From JABJGO01 sp963921245 (GTDB taxonomy: Bacteria; Pseudomonadota; Alphaproteobacteria; Rhodospirillales; Casp-alpha2), in contig CAWUEY030000001.1 in NCBI GenBank assembly GCA_963921245.4, positions 1,922,001 through 1,986,000 on the forward strand: a stretch of 64,000 nt of DNA, in the 5' to 3' direction. The stretch's first letter is position 1, and each line of letters starts with the position of its first letter. The position numbers and the translations under genes were made by a program. The notes under the pieces were generated by a model. That model saw only the letters and a list, made by a program, of their open reading frames with translations, had not been told where the DNA came from and made no database searches. Below, piece by piece: positions 18,107-30,710 of the stretch.

Positions 18107-18829
18107 TTAAAGCCACTTCGCATAAGCTCGGATATCGATAACCGGCACCGTCCCAAGCACCTGTAACCGGGCAATCAGTTCGAATAGAAATCCCGTCGCA
18201 GGCTTCTTCTCCATGATGAAATCATAGCTGGCACGCTCCGTATCAAACTCTAGGAAACCATGCACGGCGACACAGCCCAAATCGAGGCTGTTCGGTTCGT
18301 TGCCCGGTCCAAGGGCCTTCAGTAAAGCGTCGCCCATGGGAGGGCTCCACTCGCTCTCGAGTGACAGAATGCCGCCTATGATCTGGTGAAGCTTTTTCGG
18401 CGGTTTTGGTCCATCACTATGGTGAACAGGCAAGCTCGTCCGCGACAGTTGGCGAACGCTCAGTACTTTTCCCCGTGCATACTCAATCAGGGAAGCATCC
18501 ACGTACTGTTTACACTCAAAAACGGCATAGACGCTTTCGGCCGGAACGTACATTTCGCCTTCGATAACAAAAATGAAGGGCGAGTATTGCCGATCAAAGA
18601 TCACGACATCAATATGCTCGCTAACATTTCCAACGCTGTCGACCACGAACGCCTTCTCCGTTTGGTAACGTTTCGGCAGATAATCTCCAAGCAAACCGAG
18701 CCAAACCTTCTCGCTCGCATCTCCCTTGGTTCCAGGATGTGCCACGGTAGTCCGTACCTCCCTTAGCCGAGATTCAATGGATCGGTTAATGGAAGCCAAC
18801 ATATCTGGAAGTGAGCGTTTCTGTTTCAT
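18107..18829 (-). CDS. nucC: CBASS effector endonuclease NucC
   Basis: The 240-aa protein fits NucC, a homotrimeric DNA endonuclease that binds cyclic tri-AMP, assembles into hexamers and destroys chromosomal DNA of infected cells. Family landmarks are HPGTKGDASEKVW, YLPKRYQTEKAFVVDS, IDVVIFDRQYSPFIF and VPAESVYAVFECKQ. The restriction-type active site ID-x30-ECK is intact: Asp74, Glu105, Lys107. The end VPVIDIRAYAKWL also fits. Its ATG overlaps the stop of cap6 by one base (TGATG), so it is translationally coupled as the last gene of the CBASS operon. The family is also catalogued as DUF6602. Confidence 0.93.
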   Translation of the reverse strand: MKQKRSLPDMLASINRSIESRLREVRTTVAHPGTKGDASEKVWLGLLGDYLPKRYQTEKAFVVDSVGNVSEHIDVVIFDRQYSPFIFVIEGEMYVPAESVYAVFECKQYVDASLIEYARGKVLSVRQLSRTSLPVHHSDGPKPPKKLHQIIGGILSLESEWSPPMGDALLKALGPGNEPNSLDLGCVAVHGFLEFDTERASYDFIMEKKPATGFLFELIARLQVLGTVPVIDIRAYAKWL

Positions 18830-19758
18830 CACTTGTCGGAGAAAGGGGGCGTTGGAATCATGTTCGAAGCGATTTCTACAGCCCGTTTCGGTGATACAGG
18901 CGCAGCCGGATACGCATCGAGTATGATCGTCGGTAAAAGGCGCTGCGTAATGTCCGAAAAAGTGAATCCGTGTTTCCGGTTTGGACTCGGTCCGGTCGCA
19001 GTGACCAGCGCATCAATATCCGCTCTGGAGAACCCGAGATCTGACAGCCCGCCTGAAAGCACGGTCGCTCGCTGCTGATCGTTGGGTCGGCCAAACGGAA
19101 GGATATCGGCAGCGCGCCGCCGCACAGCCGGATCGAGCGCATTCAGGCGATTCGTGCACATTATGACAGCCGCAGGGAGTCGGCCATTTCCGATCCGGTC
19201 GACACCTCGAATAAACGCATTCACACCCGCGCGGTCCTCGTGGTGCATTTGAGAGGCTTCGCGGGACTGCACCAACGCGTCGGCCTCATCAACCAAAAGG
19301 ATCACCGCGGCGCGAGACCTGTTCCCCTCAGACTTAAGTTTCTGGGCTTCCGCAACCGTGTAATTGAATGCGGCGGATACCAATTGGGTCATATCCCCAA
19401 CCCTACCCTCTCCACGTGTGGACAGACTGAGCGGAAAGAGCGTGATCTCGATTCCCTCTTGACGCGCCACCGCATCGCCAATCGTTTCGGCAAGCTCGGA
19501 CTTGCCCGAGCCTACATCCCCGGCAAGGATCACCAAGGGCGGGCGGCGGAGGACGTCATTCACGAGGCGCTCTGCGCCTGCATGATATTTGGTAGCCCAA
19601 TCCCTGATGCTCCTTGGATTGACGAGCAAGCCGAGCATCTTAGACAAGCGTGATTTGTGAGCGTCCAGCCCGACAAGTCTTGCCAGCCGTTCTTGCGGTT
19701 CAAAATCCGGATACGAGATCCTCCGCTCGAATAATTCGTCCATGGTCGGCTGGGACAT
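18829..19758 (-). CDS. cap6: CBASS AAA+ ATPase, TRIP13/Pch2-like (Cap6)
   Basis: The 309-aa AAA+ protein has Walker A LAGDVGSGKSE (about residues 78-88), Walker B VILLVDEADAL (about 150) and sensor/arginine-finger region MCTNRLNALDPAVRRRAADI. In type III CBASS this remodeller opens the HORMA protein, dissociates it from the cyclase and so keeps the alarm off in uninfected cells. It starts two bases after the HORMA stop and overlaps nucC. The match in order and partner genes leaves little doubt. Confidence 0.92.
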   Translation of the reverse strand: MSQPTMDELFERRISYPDFEPQERLARLVGLDAHKSRLSKMLGLLVNPRSIRDWATKYHAGAERLVNDVLRRPPLVILAGDVGSGKSELAETIGDAVARQEGIEITLFPLSLSTRGEGRVGDMTQLVSAAFNYTVAEAQKLKSEGNRSRAAVILLVDEADALVQSREASQMHHEDRAGVNAFIRGVDRIGNGRLPAAVIMCTNRLNALDPAVRRRAADILPFGRPNDQQRATVLSGGLSDLGFSRADIDALVTATGPSPNRKHGFTFSDITQRLLPTIILDAYPAAPVSPKRAVEIASNMIPTPPFSDK

Positions 19759-19760
19759 CG

Positions 19761-20276
19761 TCAGTAACTCCTCACGCTCGCCCGGTTAAGGGAACGCCCG
19801 CCTGACGAATAGACCCTGTCGTTCTCCAGATAACCGTGAACACTCGATGTGCTGCCATTCACACGCTGGAATGGAAGGTTGGCCTTGTACTGTTCTTGTT
19901 CCGATTGGGTCAGGTTGCTCCAAGCCCCGCTGTACTCCAAAAAACTGTAGAAGGTTGCGCCCGTAGTGTCCTTGCTTGGTCGCACTTTTCCGGGATCATC
20001 GTTAGGTGCGGGTTGGTCTGCGAGTTCGTGGGCGGTATAGCGCAATGTCGGCTCGATCCATTCGCCGTCACGTTTGTATCCGTACCAGACAACACCCAGA
20101 TAGCCATCTCGGATGAGGGACGTTACCTCCTCCTCATACTCGGCAGTGTCTGAATCACTGGGCTCACCGTAAAAACGCTGCATTCGCTTCAGGTCAGCTG
20201 CGACCTTCGCAGCCATGTGGCGTGCATGGGTAACAGTGAATGTCCGGGATTCAGTTATTGTGTAACTCTGTGTCAT
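19761..20276 (-). CDS. cap7: CBASS HORMA-domain protein (Cap7)
   Basis: The 171-aa protein starts at MTQSYTITESRTFTVTHARH and continues AAKVAADLKRMQRFYG, DGYLGVVWYGYKRDGEWIEP, PSKDTTGATFYSFLEYSG, with a C-terminal tail GYLENDRVYSSGGRSLNRAS. This is the bacterial HORMA1 type. The protein is thought to sense a phage peptide (closure motif), close around it and then bind and switch on the cyclase. The tail is the mobile safety belt. The start at 20276, 14 bases after the cdnC stop, is preferred over an upstream in-frame ATG that would overlap cdnC. Confidence 0.92.
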   Translation of the reverse strand: MTQSYTITESRTFTVTHARHMAAKVAADLKRMQRFYGEPSDSDTAEYEEEVTSLIRDGYLGVVWYGYKRDGEWIEPTLRYTAHELADQPAPNDDPGKVRPSKDTTGATFYSFLEYSGAWSNLTQSEQEQYKANLPFQRVNGSTSSVHGYLENDRVYSSGGRSLNRASVRSY

Positions 20277-20289
20277 ATCGTCTCTTTGC

Positions 20290-21255
20290 TCAAACCTGAA
20301 AAGTGGGGCCAAAAACCCTCTGCCAATACCGGACCGTCTCCTGCTTCGTCGGGGCCAACAGTGCAGCGTCGATTACATCTCCCGCGTCAATCGCCGCATC
20401 GACGATCACATCCGCACCCTGCCGCGTATATAGTCGTGCCGCGTTGTTTTCCTCATTCACCGGATCGATCATCTGAACCGGGTCAGAGAATGCCTCAACG
20501 GCCGCAAGATCATAGTAGTCGGTAAACACTATCTTCTCGGACAAGTTCGTAGTCGCGATATACGTGAATAGATGCTGAAGCGCTTCGGGATAATCAGAGA
20601 AGTCCAGCCCTTTATCCGCCAGGCGCGCCAAGACAAGTTCAACCATGAAGGATTTGAAACGGAAGTCATCGTGTTCCCGCCTCATGTTGGAAACCCAATA
20701 CTTGGCAAGCCTGACGACCTGGGCAAAGTGGGTCTGATGAGCATTCTTTCTTTTACGGACGAATTCGATGTGGCGGGGTATACAAGTACGCAAGAAAGTG
20801 CCATCGTCTTGACTAACCAAATCACCATACCAATCGGGATCGCCGCTATAGATGATCGGAACGACGTCCACATCCAGGCCCGAGCCACGGAACGACACTT
20901 TTACGGAGTAAGTTTGCGGCTCCACTTGGTCGGGACTGAAATTGGGGAACGCAGAGCGAAGCCGAGTCGCGAGGTAATTGAGAAGATCTGAAACACTGCG
21001 GGGCGCCGATTCGCCACTCACGTAGCACGCAAGATCAATGTCATTCAGCGAGCGAAGTGCGGTTCCCTTCGCTAGACTTCCGGACAGCATCATTTTCTTT
21101 AGGGAGAAGCTCGGGTTCTCACTCAAATAGGTTTCAAGCCGCTCGCGGAGCTGATTGACTTGCGCCCGATACTCGTTCGCCTTGTCACGCGGAAGGTTCA
21201 CCCGTTCTTCCGCGAATTTGCGAATCTCGCTGTGTCCGACGTGTCCTCTGCTCAT
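20290..21255 (-). CDS. cdnC: CBASS cyclic-oligonucleotide synthase CdnC
   Basis: The 321-aa CD-NTase has the nucleotidyltransferase core GSLAKGTALRSLNDIDLACY, with catalytic Asp72 and Asp74 (approximate numbering) and a third acid in SGLDVDVVPI (Asp130). Clade C features include FPNFSPDQVEPQTYSV, HFAQVVRLAKYW and the end VRYWQRVFGPTFQV. Family members with this partner set make cyclic tri-AMP when activated by the HORMA protein. It is the first gene of the four-gene operon, with its promoter in the 112-bp gap shared with capH. No catalytic residue is missing. Confidence 0.94.
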   Translation of the reverse strand: MSRGHVGHSEIRKFAEERVNLPRDKANEYRAQVNQLRERLETYLSENPSFSLKKMMLSGSLAKGTALRSLNDIDLACYVSGESAPRSVSDLLNYLATRLRSAFPNFSPDQVEPQTYSVKVSFRGSGLDVDVVPIIYSGDPDWYGDLVSQDDGTFLRTCIPRHIEFVRKRKNAHQTHFAQVVRLAKYWVSNMRREHDDFRFKSFMVELVLARLADKGLDFSDYPEALQHLFTYIATTNLSEKIVFTDYYDLAAVEAFSDPVQMIDPVNEENNAARLYTRQGADVIVDAAIDAGDVIDAALLAPTKQETVRYWQRVFGPTFQV

Positions 21256-21367
21256 TGGAACTCGATCTGCCTCATCTTGAAATTGACGACTTCGTCATAT
21301 ACCATATGTCTAAAATTAACATGTCGTGATTCGCAAAAGGAGTCAAGTTTATTATGTCGAGTTCGCC
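21256..21367. promoter_or_regulatory. Divergent promoter/operator region between cdnC and capH
   Basis: This AT-rich 112-bp gap separates the CBASS operon from its predicted repressor. ATGTC occurs at 21306, 21321 and 21354, and CATATGTC and ACATGTCG are near repeats 15 bp apart. These could be CapH-binding half sites. On the minus strand a TATATG/TATGGT box near 21295-21305 could be the -10 of the CBASS promoter. Assigned by position and composition only. Confidence 0.45.
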
Positions 21368-21721
21368 ATGAACAAGAAGCGTGATCCGTCAGAAATTTTT
21401 CGAGGTCGTCTAAAAGATGCCCGAGACCTTCGTGGGTGGAATCAGTCTGATCTTGGCAAGATCGCCGGCATGCCCCCGAGTTCCATTGCCCATTTCGAGA
21501 GCGGCTCGCGGAAACCATCTTTTGATACGTTGCGTCGCCTTGCCAATGCGCTTGAAGTTACGACTGACTACCTTCTTGGTCGTGTCGATGAGCCAGGGTT
21601 GGCGGAAGCTGGCGATCCGCTCTATCGAGACGTCGGAAAACTCTCTGGTCGTGATCGAGAGATCGCTCGGGACTTTCTGAAGATGCTCTCAGAACGCCAA
21701 CCTCCCAAAGAGGGTGATTAG
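21368..21721 (+). CDS. capH: XRE-family repressor, CapH-like
   Basis: The 117-aa protein has an N-terminal helix-turn-helix: FRGRLKDARDLRGWNQSDLG, then SSIAHFESGSRKPSFDTLRR, then EVTTDYLLGR. The C-terminal tail (GKLSGRDREIARDFLKMLSE) is helical and probably dimerises. It is divergent from cdnC and followed three bases later by a zinc protease gene. That is the arrangement of CapH/CapP, where CapH represses the CBASS promoter until CapP cuts it in response to DNA damage signals. An in-frame GTG at 21326 is an alternative start and would add 14 residues. Confidence 0.85.
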   Translation: MNKKRDPSEIFRGRLKDARDLRGWNQSDLGKIAGMPPSSIAHFESGSRKPSFDTLRRLANALEVTTDYLLGRVDEPGLAEAGDPLYRDVGKLSGRDREIARDFLKMLSERQPPKEGD

Positions 21722-21724
21722 TTA

Positions 21725-22435
21725 ATGAGTCATGCATTTCGTCTTAGAATGGCCAAGCGGAAAGGAGAAGCAGTTGCCCGAGAATACGAATTTACGTCGT
21801 CACCTGTGGATCCTTTCGCGATCACGACGAAATGTGACATCGAAGTTCAAGCAAAACCCGATTCTGCTGGCGGCGTATCGGGAATGCTACTGCGACACGG
21901 CGACAATTTCGGGATTTTGTACGCAACCCATATCCCGAGCGAGGGCTTTCAGCGGTTCAGCGTGAGTCACGAACTCGGACATTATTTTTTGGATGGTCAT
22001 ATCGATCACGTACTACCCGATGACGGTATTCATTCTTCCCATGCGGGGTTTGTTTCCAATGACCCGTATGAGCAGGAAGCTGACAATTTTGCTGTCGGGT
22101 TGCTCATGCCAGAACGGCCATTTCAACGAGCCACTGATCGCTTCGAGCCTGGCCTTGCCGCTGTTGAGGGCTTGCAAAGCCTGTGCGATGCATCGTTAAC
22201 CGCTACTGCAATACGATATGCTGAGCTGACGGAAGAATCTGTAGCCGTAGTTATGAGTGCGGGTGCTGAGATTGAGTACTGCATTCTTTCCGATACCATG
22301 AAAACCTTGCGGGAAATTACATGGCTGAAGAGAGGCTCTCCGGTGCCGGATGGTACAGCAACGTTGGCCCTTAGTAGCGACCTAGAGCGGTTTGCATTCA
22401 GTGTGAATCATTTAAGGGATTCTCAAATCAGTTGA
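21725..22435 (+). CDS. capP: ImmA/IrrE-type metalloprotease, CapP-like, C-terminus replaced by IS sequence
   Basis: The 236-aa protein has the zinc motif in FSVSHELGHYFLDGH (HELGH at 82-86) and a third-ligand region DPYEQEADNFAVGLLMP. The C-terminal part is a sensor-like domain. CapP cleaves CapH, derepressing CBASS. The frame crosses into the IS630 element after codon 220 (CTA, 22382-22384), so its last 16 residues (ERFAFSVNHLRDSQIS) come from the IS inverted repeat. Joining the flanks at the TA would instead give 16 other residues (DSCNGFRVLVGESKSP), with a stop at 23511-23513. The catalytic core is intact; whether the sensor tail still works is unclear. Confidence 0.85.
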   Translation: MSHAFRLRMAKRKGEAVAREYEFTSSPVDPFAITTKCDIEVQAKPDSAGGVSGMLLRHGDNFGILYATHIPSEGFQRFSVSHELGHYFLDGHIDHVLPDDGIHSSHAGFVSNDPYEQEADNFAVGLLMPERPFQRATDRFEPGLAAVEGLQSLCDASLTATAIRYAELTEESVAVVMSAGAEIEYCILSDTMKTLREITWLKRGSPVPDGTATLALSSDLERFAFSVNHLRDSQIS

Positions 22436-23460
22436 TCTCTGCTTCACTGTCTTTTTCAGGCAGTGAATGGAGGATCGTGATGGGGCAAGCCTATTCAGTT
22501 GATCTCTGCTTCAGTTGATTTACGTGCACGAATTATTCGCTACGTTGAGGCGGGTCACTCTCGGCGGTCCGCCGCCCGTCAATTTGGGCTTTCTCCCAGT
22601 TGCGTGATCCGTTGGCTGGATGACTGGACGAGAGAAGGGGTTTCCACGCCGAAACCTGATGGCGGCTGGCGTTATTCCAAGCTGGATGGTCATGGTGATT
22701 TTCTGATCCGCCGGATTGAGGAGCAGCCTGACATCGGCATGGCAGAACTGTGTCGAGAACTTGAGGGTTTGGGGACGAAGGTGCATCTGTCTTCCGTATC
22801 CCGCTGGTTCATTCGTCAGGGATACACATATAAAAAAATCGTTGCTGGCGGCGGAACAGAAACGGTTGGACGTTTCAAAAGCCCGTGAGGTTTGGAAGAA
22901 GAAACGCCAACCCCTTATGGCAAAAGCCGCTCACCGCCTGGTCTTTGTCGATGAAACCGGCACAAACACAAAGATGGTTCGCTTGCGGGGGCGCTGTCGG
23001 AAAGGTAAACGCCTGAAGGCTCATGCACCATTTGGTCATTGGAAAACACAGACCTTTATCGCCGGACTTCGTTCAACAGGACTGACAGCACCATGGCTCA
23101 TTGATCGCCCGATGAACCGCGACATCTTCGAAACATGGGTTGAGACACAATTGGCCCCAACCCTGAACCCCGGTGATGTGGTGATCATGGACAATCTGTC
23201 CAGCCACAAAAGCCCGAAAGCGGAACGGACCATCCGAAGCAAGGGAGCCTGGCTGCTGTTTCTGCCGCCATACTCTCCGGATCTCAACCCCATAGAGATG
23301 GCTTTCTCGAAACTCAAAGCGCATCTCAGAGCAAAAGCGGTAAGGACGATTGATCAACTCTGGAAAGCCGTCGGTGACATATGCTCTCTCTACTCAGAAC
23401 AGGAATGCCAAAATTATTTCAAAGCTGCCGGATATGACCCAAATTGAATGCAAATCGCTC
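22385..23460 (+). mobile_element. IS630-family insertion sequence (1076 bp)
   Basis: The element is bounded by TA dinucleotides at 22383-22384 and 23461-23462, the target duplicated by IS630/Tc1 elements. The ends are imperfect inverted repeats of about 28 bp: left GAGCGGTTTGCATTCAGTGT, right (reverse) GAGCGATTTGCATTCAATTT. Inside is one transposase gene with two frame defects. It lies in the 3' end of capP and next to the rRNA operon terminator. Confidence 0.88.
22480..23447 (+). pseudogene. IS630 transposase, doubly frameshifted
   Basis: The normal start, ATG at 22480 with GGAGGA upstream, reads MGQAYSVD. A 16-base insertion (22498-22513) then shifts the frame. Removing it restores MGQAYSVDLRARIIRYVEAG and the helix-turn-helix RRSAARQFGLSPSCVIRWL. 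At an A7 run (22832-22838) the frame shifts again, from TYKKIVAGG to KKSLLAAEQKRLDVSKAREV. The catalytic part keeps DDE residues: VFVDETGTNT, VVIMDNLSSHK, YSPDLNPIEMAFSKLK. The A7 shift could be slippage, but with the first lesion the element is probably immobile on its own. Confidence 0.8.
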
Positions 23461-23500
23461 TAGATTCCTGCAATGGTTTTCGGGTTTTGGTTGGTGAATC

Positions 23501-23535
23501 AAAAAGCCCCTGAAACTTTTATGTTTCAAGGGCTT
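23501..23535 (-). terminator. rRNA operon terminator
   Basis: Read on the minus strand, AAGCCCTTGAAAC, loop ATAAAA, GTTTCAGGGGCTTTTT forms a long stem followed by a T run. It lies four bases after the tRNA-fMet gene, at the end of the rRNA operon. Confidence 0.85.
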
Positions 23536-23538
23536 GAG

Positions 23539-23616
<78 letters not shown>

Positions 23617-23950
23617 TTACGTTGTTTTCACCGGACCTTGCCCGGTAGCAGTTTTTCTATGCACTGTTCCGCTGTCGCTTCACAGACGCGGGCGGGCTGC
23701 TCCACCCAGCCGCAATTATCTTCGATAATTGTCGGCATCGTGCCGTAGACATTGCATCGCAATGCCAGGCACGGTCATCTTTTTTTATCCAGTGACCCGG
23801 GTAAACGGAAGGTTTACCGGGTCGCGGTTATCCAGGATCTGCCCTGCACAAGCTGCCCGTTCCTGTTTCATCCGTCCTTGTTTCATCAGGGCCTGTGAAG
23901 AGAGGTTTCAATAGGAAGACTGTTTCAGTGCTTTATATCTCCTGGGAAGA

Positions 23951-24064
23951 CCTGGCGATGACCTACTCTCCCACATCTTAAGATGCAGTACCATCGGCGC
24001 TGGAAGGTTTCACGTCCGAGTTCGGGATGGGATCGGGTGGGTCACTTCCGCCATAACCACCAGG
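23951..24064 (-). rRNA. rrf: 5S ribosomal RNA
   Basis: About 114 nt. The complementary ends CCTGGTGGTTATGGCGG and ATCGCCAGG form helix I. The core GATCCCATCCCGAACTCGGA and GCCGATGGTACTGC are universal bacterial 5S segments. The ends are accurate to a few bases. Confidence 0.95.
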
Positions 24065-24235
24065 TCGTCGCAGAAGACACAGTGTTCACTGTTGCCCTTA
24101 TAGAATACATGGACAGGATACGCAAATCGCCGTCGCCAGGGATCACAAAACCCGAGTGAGCGGCGTTCCGACAAGGGGTTTTGCGCCCGCGAAACAACTG
24201 AATACAGGCAAAAGCGATTTAGCAGCCTTACCAGG

Positions 24236-24466
24236 CAGGCCGCGCGATTGAATGGGTAATCGTTGGCCTAACCCTTGAGTTAAGCCCGACTAGGATCAGG
24301 CCGGCCAGGGCCAGGCTGACCAGGCCGGGATTGTGCATGTGTGGATTTCTGTATGGATTGACGTGGCCTGCGCGCGCAGGCGGCTTCCGCTCCCATGCCC
24401 TACCTGATGCAGGGCGCGGACCTGATGAGCCTCGTTGCACAAGGCCTGCAGGTTTTATCCATACGT
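24236..24466 (-). other. 23S trailer: processing-stem halves
   Basis: TTGCACAAGGCCTGCAGGTT followed by TTATCC (24434-24459) is complementary to sequence at 27240-27266. GCGATTGAATGGGTAATCGT followed by TGGCCTAACCC (24243-24273) is complementary to CGATTACTCATTCAATCG near 27448-27466. These long pairings bracket the 23S rRNA and are the expected RNase III precursor stems. Confidence 0.65.
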
Positions 24467-24477
24467 ATGGCGCTCTT

Positions 24478-27222
<2,745 letters not shown>

Positions 27223-28004
27223 AGAGACATCCATACGCACGGATAAAACCTGTAGGCGTTGTGCAGCAAAGATTAGCCCAGAAGTGCTCTGCATAGGCAA
27301 AGCACGAGAGCGTCCAAGCCGTCACGCGCAAACACGTCAATCCACACATACACAATCCCGTCCTGGCAAAGCCAGGCCAAAGAATTGGCTAACCCTAACC
27401 CAAGGGTTAAGTTAACGGATTGGCTGGCTTAACCCGAGAGTTAAGCCAACGATTACTCATTCAATCGTTCATTAATTGCCCGCCTAAAACAATCGATCTA
27501 AAATAATCGATGCGAACAATCAATGCGCGGTTTTAACCAGAACTTCTCATAAACCCAGCCGTCGCGTGCTTTATACATAAAGCACCGTAAGTAAAACACT
27601 GTCGGGCCGGGCCTTTCTACGAAAAGCCTGGGAAAAACTCCATTCCCTCACCCACCCAAAATGAATGCCGTCCAAAATGAATCAATGAGGAAAATCTATA
27701 AGGGTGTGCTCTCATCAGTACATCTGTGCCGCAGCCCACACAAAACCTGAGCGACCGAAAATCGCGAAAGTGGCTTTGTGCATCAAATCGTCACAAAACC
27801 TGAGCGACCGAAAATCGCGAAAGTGGCTTTGTGCATCAAACAGAGACCAACAAAAAGCGTCTTCCTATTCACAATGTAAAAACAACATCAGATTGGACAA
27901 AGCCAACCCGAATACCGGATCTTCCATATGAGAAAACACCCCTTTCCCGCCAGACACCAATTCCCTGACAGGACCCACTTTCCTGACCTGCGTGCAAGGC
28001 AAAA
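27223..28004 (-). other. Spacer between tRNA-Ala and 23S rRNA
   Basis: About 780 bp of transcribed spacer. It contains the 5' halves of the 23S processing stems (27239-27266, 27390-27466) and a tandem pair of 53-bp repeats (27739-27840). No gene is seen. Confidence 0.8.
27739..27840. repeat. Two tandem 53-bp hairpin repeats in the rRNA spacer
   Basis: CACAAAACCTGAGCGACCGA, then AAATCGCGAAAGTGGCTTTG, then TGCATCAAA occurs twice, 53 bases apart, with no mismatch over about 49 bases. Each unit can fold: CACAAA with TTTGTG outside and GCGA with TCGC inside. Confidence 0.88.
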
Positions 28005-28080
28005 TGGTGGAGCCGGACGGGATCGAACCGACGACCTGAAGCTTGCAAAGCTACCGCTCTCCCAACTGAGCTACGGCCCC
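28005..28080 (-). tRNA. tRNA-Ala (UGC)
   Basis: The 76-nt gene starts GGGGCCGTAGCTCAGTTGGG, has anticodon loop TTTGCAA (TGC), T-arm GGTTCGATCCC and an encoded CCA. It lies in the usual place in the 16S-23S spacer. Confidence 0.96.
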
Positions 28081-28086
28081 TGAAAA

Positions 28087-28163
<77 letters not shown>

Positions 28164-28313
28164 TTTTCACAATAATCATCGTCACAATAATCATTCGCGC
28201 CGCGGAGGATTATATAAGCGACCAAAGGTCGGGCCACCTTGTGGCCGGGGCGATCACCATCAAAACCAACCTTAACGCTGTTCACTTAACCGGTCGCGGT
28301 TTGCGGTAAACCA

Positions 28314-28867
28314 CATGACCAAGCTTGCGCAGGTCATCGGTGTATACATGACCAAGCTTGCGCAGGTCATCGGTGTATACATGACCAAGCTTGCGCAGGT
28401 CATCGGTGTATACATGACCAAGCTTGCGCAGGTCATCGGTGTATACATGACCAAGCTTGCGCAGGTCATCGGTGTATACATGACCAAGCTTGCGCAGGTC
28501 ATCGGTGTATACATGACCAAGCTTGCGCAGGTCATCGGTGTATACATGACCAAGCTTGCGCCGGTCATCGGTGTATACATGACCAAGCTTGCGCCGGTCA
28601 TCGGTGTATACATGACCAAGCTTGCGCCGGTCATCGGTGTATACATGACCAAGCTTGCGCAGGTCATCCATATATATGAGAGGTTGATTTATTTTCTCAT
28701 AAAGAAGGGATACGTAGGCGGCGCTGGTCTTATAATTCGATCACATGATGATCCGATAATCCGATCATATGATGATCTGAAGAAAGTTTAAGAACACTCT
28801 CATATATACATGACCAAGCTTGCGCCGGTCATCGGTCTATACATGACCTAGCTTGCGCAGGTCATCA
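28314..28867. repeat. Array of 33-bp repeats inside the 16S-tRNA-Ile spacer
   Basis: The unit CATGACCAAGCTTGCGCAGG followed by TCATCGGTGTATA repeats head to tail eleven times from 28314 to about 28676. Two further, more diverged copies lie at 28809-28867, close to the 16S 3' end. Seven units carry GCGCAGG, three carry GCGCCGG and the last again GCGCAGG. Each unit contains TGACC...GGTCA and can fold into a small hairpin in the transcript. The piece 28677-28808 interrupts the array. The units read as open frames on both strands (33 is divisible by 3), but there is no evidence of translation. Confidence 0.95.
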
Positions 28868-28893
28868 CAAAAGAGCGTATCAAAAACATCCTT

Positions 28894-30388
<1,495 letters not shown>

Positions 30389-30710
30389 AGTTGATCCTCT
30401 TAATCAGACAAACCAATAAAATATCAGTAAACCCAATAAGAAAATACGAGCCTGTTCCGCACGCTGCCTCACCAGCACAAATGCCCGTGAAACAGCTTCA
30501 TAAAAGCAAGTTACTTGAATGAATACACAGAAACAGACATCAAACCAACGCCGCCCGCGTATCCCTTCCAACATATTCACAATGTAAAATAACGCCTGAC
30601 CGCGGATCTTCGCGCCCAACGGCCCCCGTCGAAAACCATCGAAAAAAAGCCGATTTTGTATCTTTTTGGATATCAACGCCCCGGCTTTACCCGGAACATT
30701 GAAGCCTTGC

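Noticed and set aside
18107..18829. NucC/DUF6602 gene as a new type of CBASS effector
   Set aside because: Motifs and length fit the known NucC nuclease throughout, including the ID-x30-ExK site, so it is an established effector.
23636..23720. Second partial tRNA-fMet next to the real one
   Set aside because: Only about 15-18 bases (GGGCTGCTCCACCC) resemble the tRNA 5' part. No cloverleaf can be formed, so chance or a tiny relic is likely.
28314..28680. The 33-bp array as a CRISPR locus
   Set aside because: The units are directly adjacent with no unique spacers, there are no cas genes, and the array lies within an rRNA operon.
28272..28791. Repeat proteins coded by the 33-bp array on either strand
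   Set aside because: The unit length is a multiple of three, so open frames on both strands are automatic. There is no ribosome site, and the region is an rRNA spacer.
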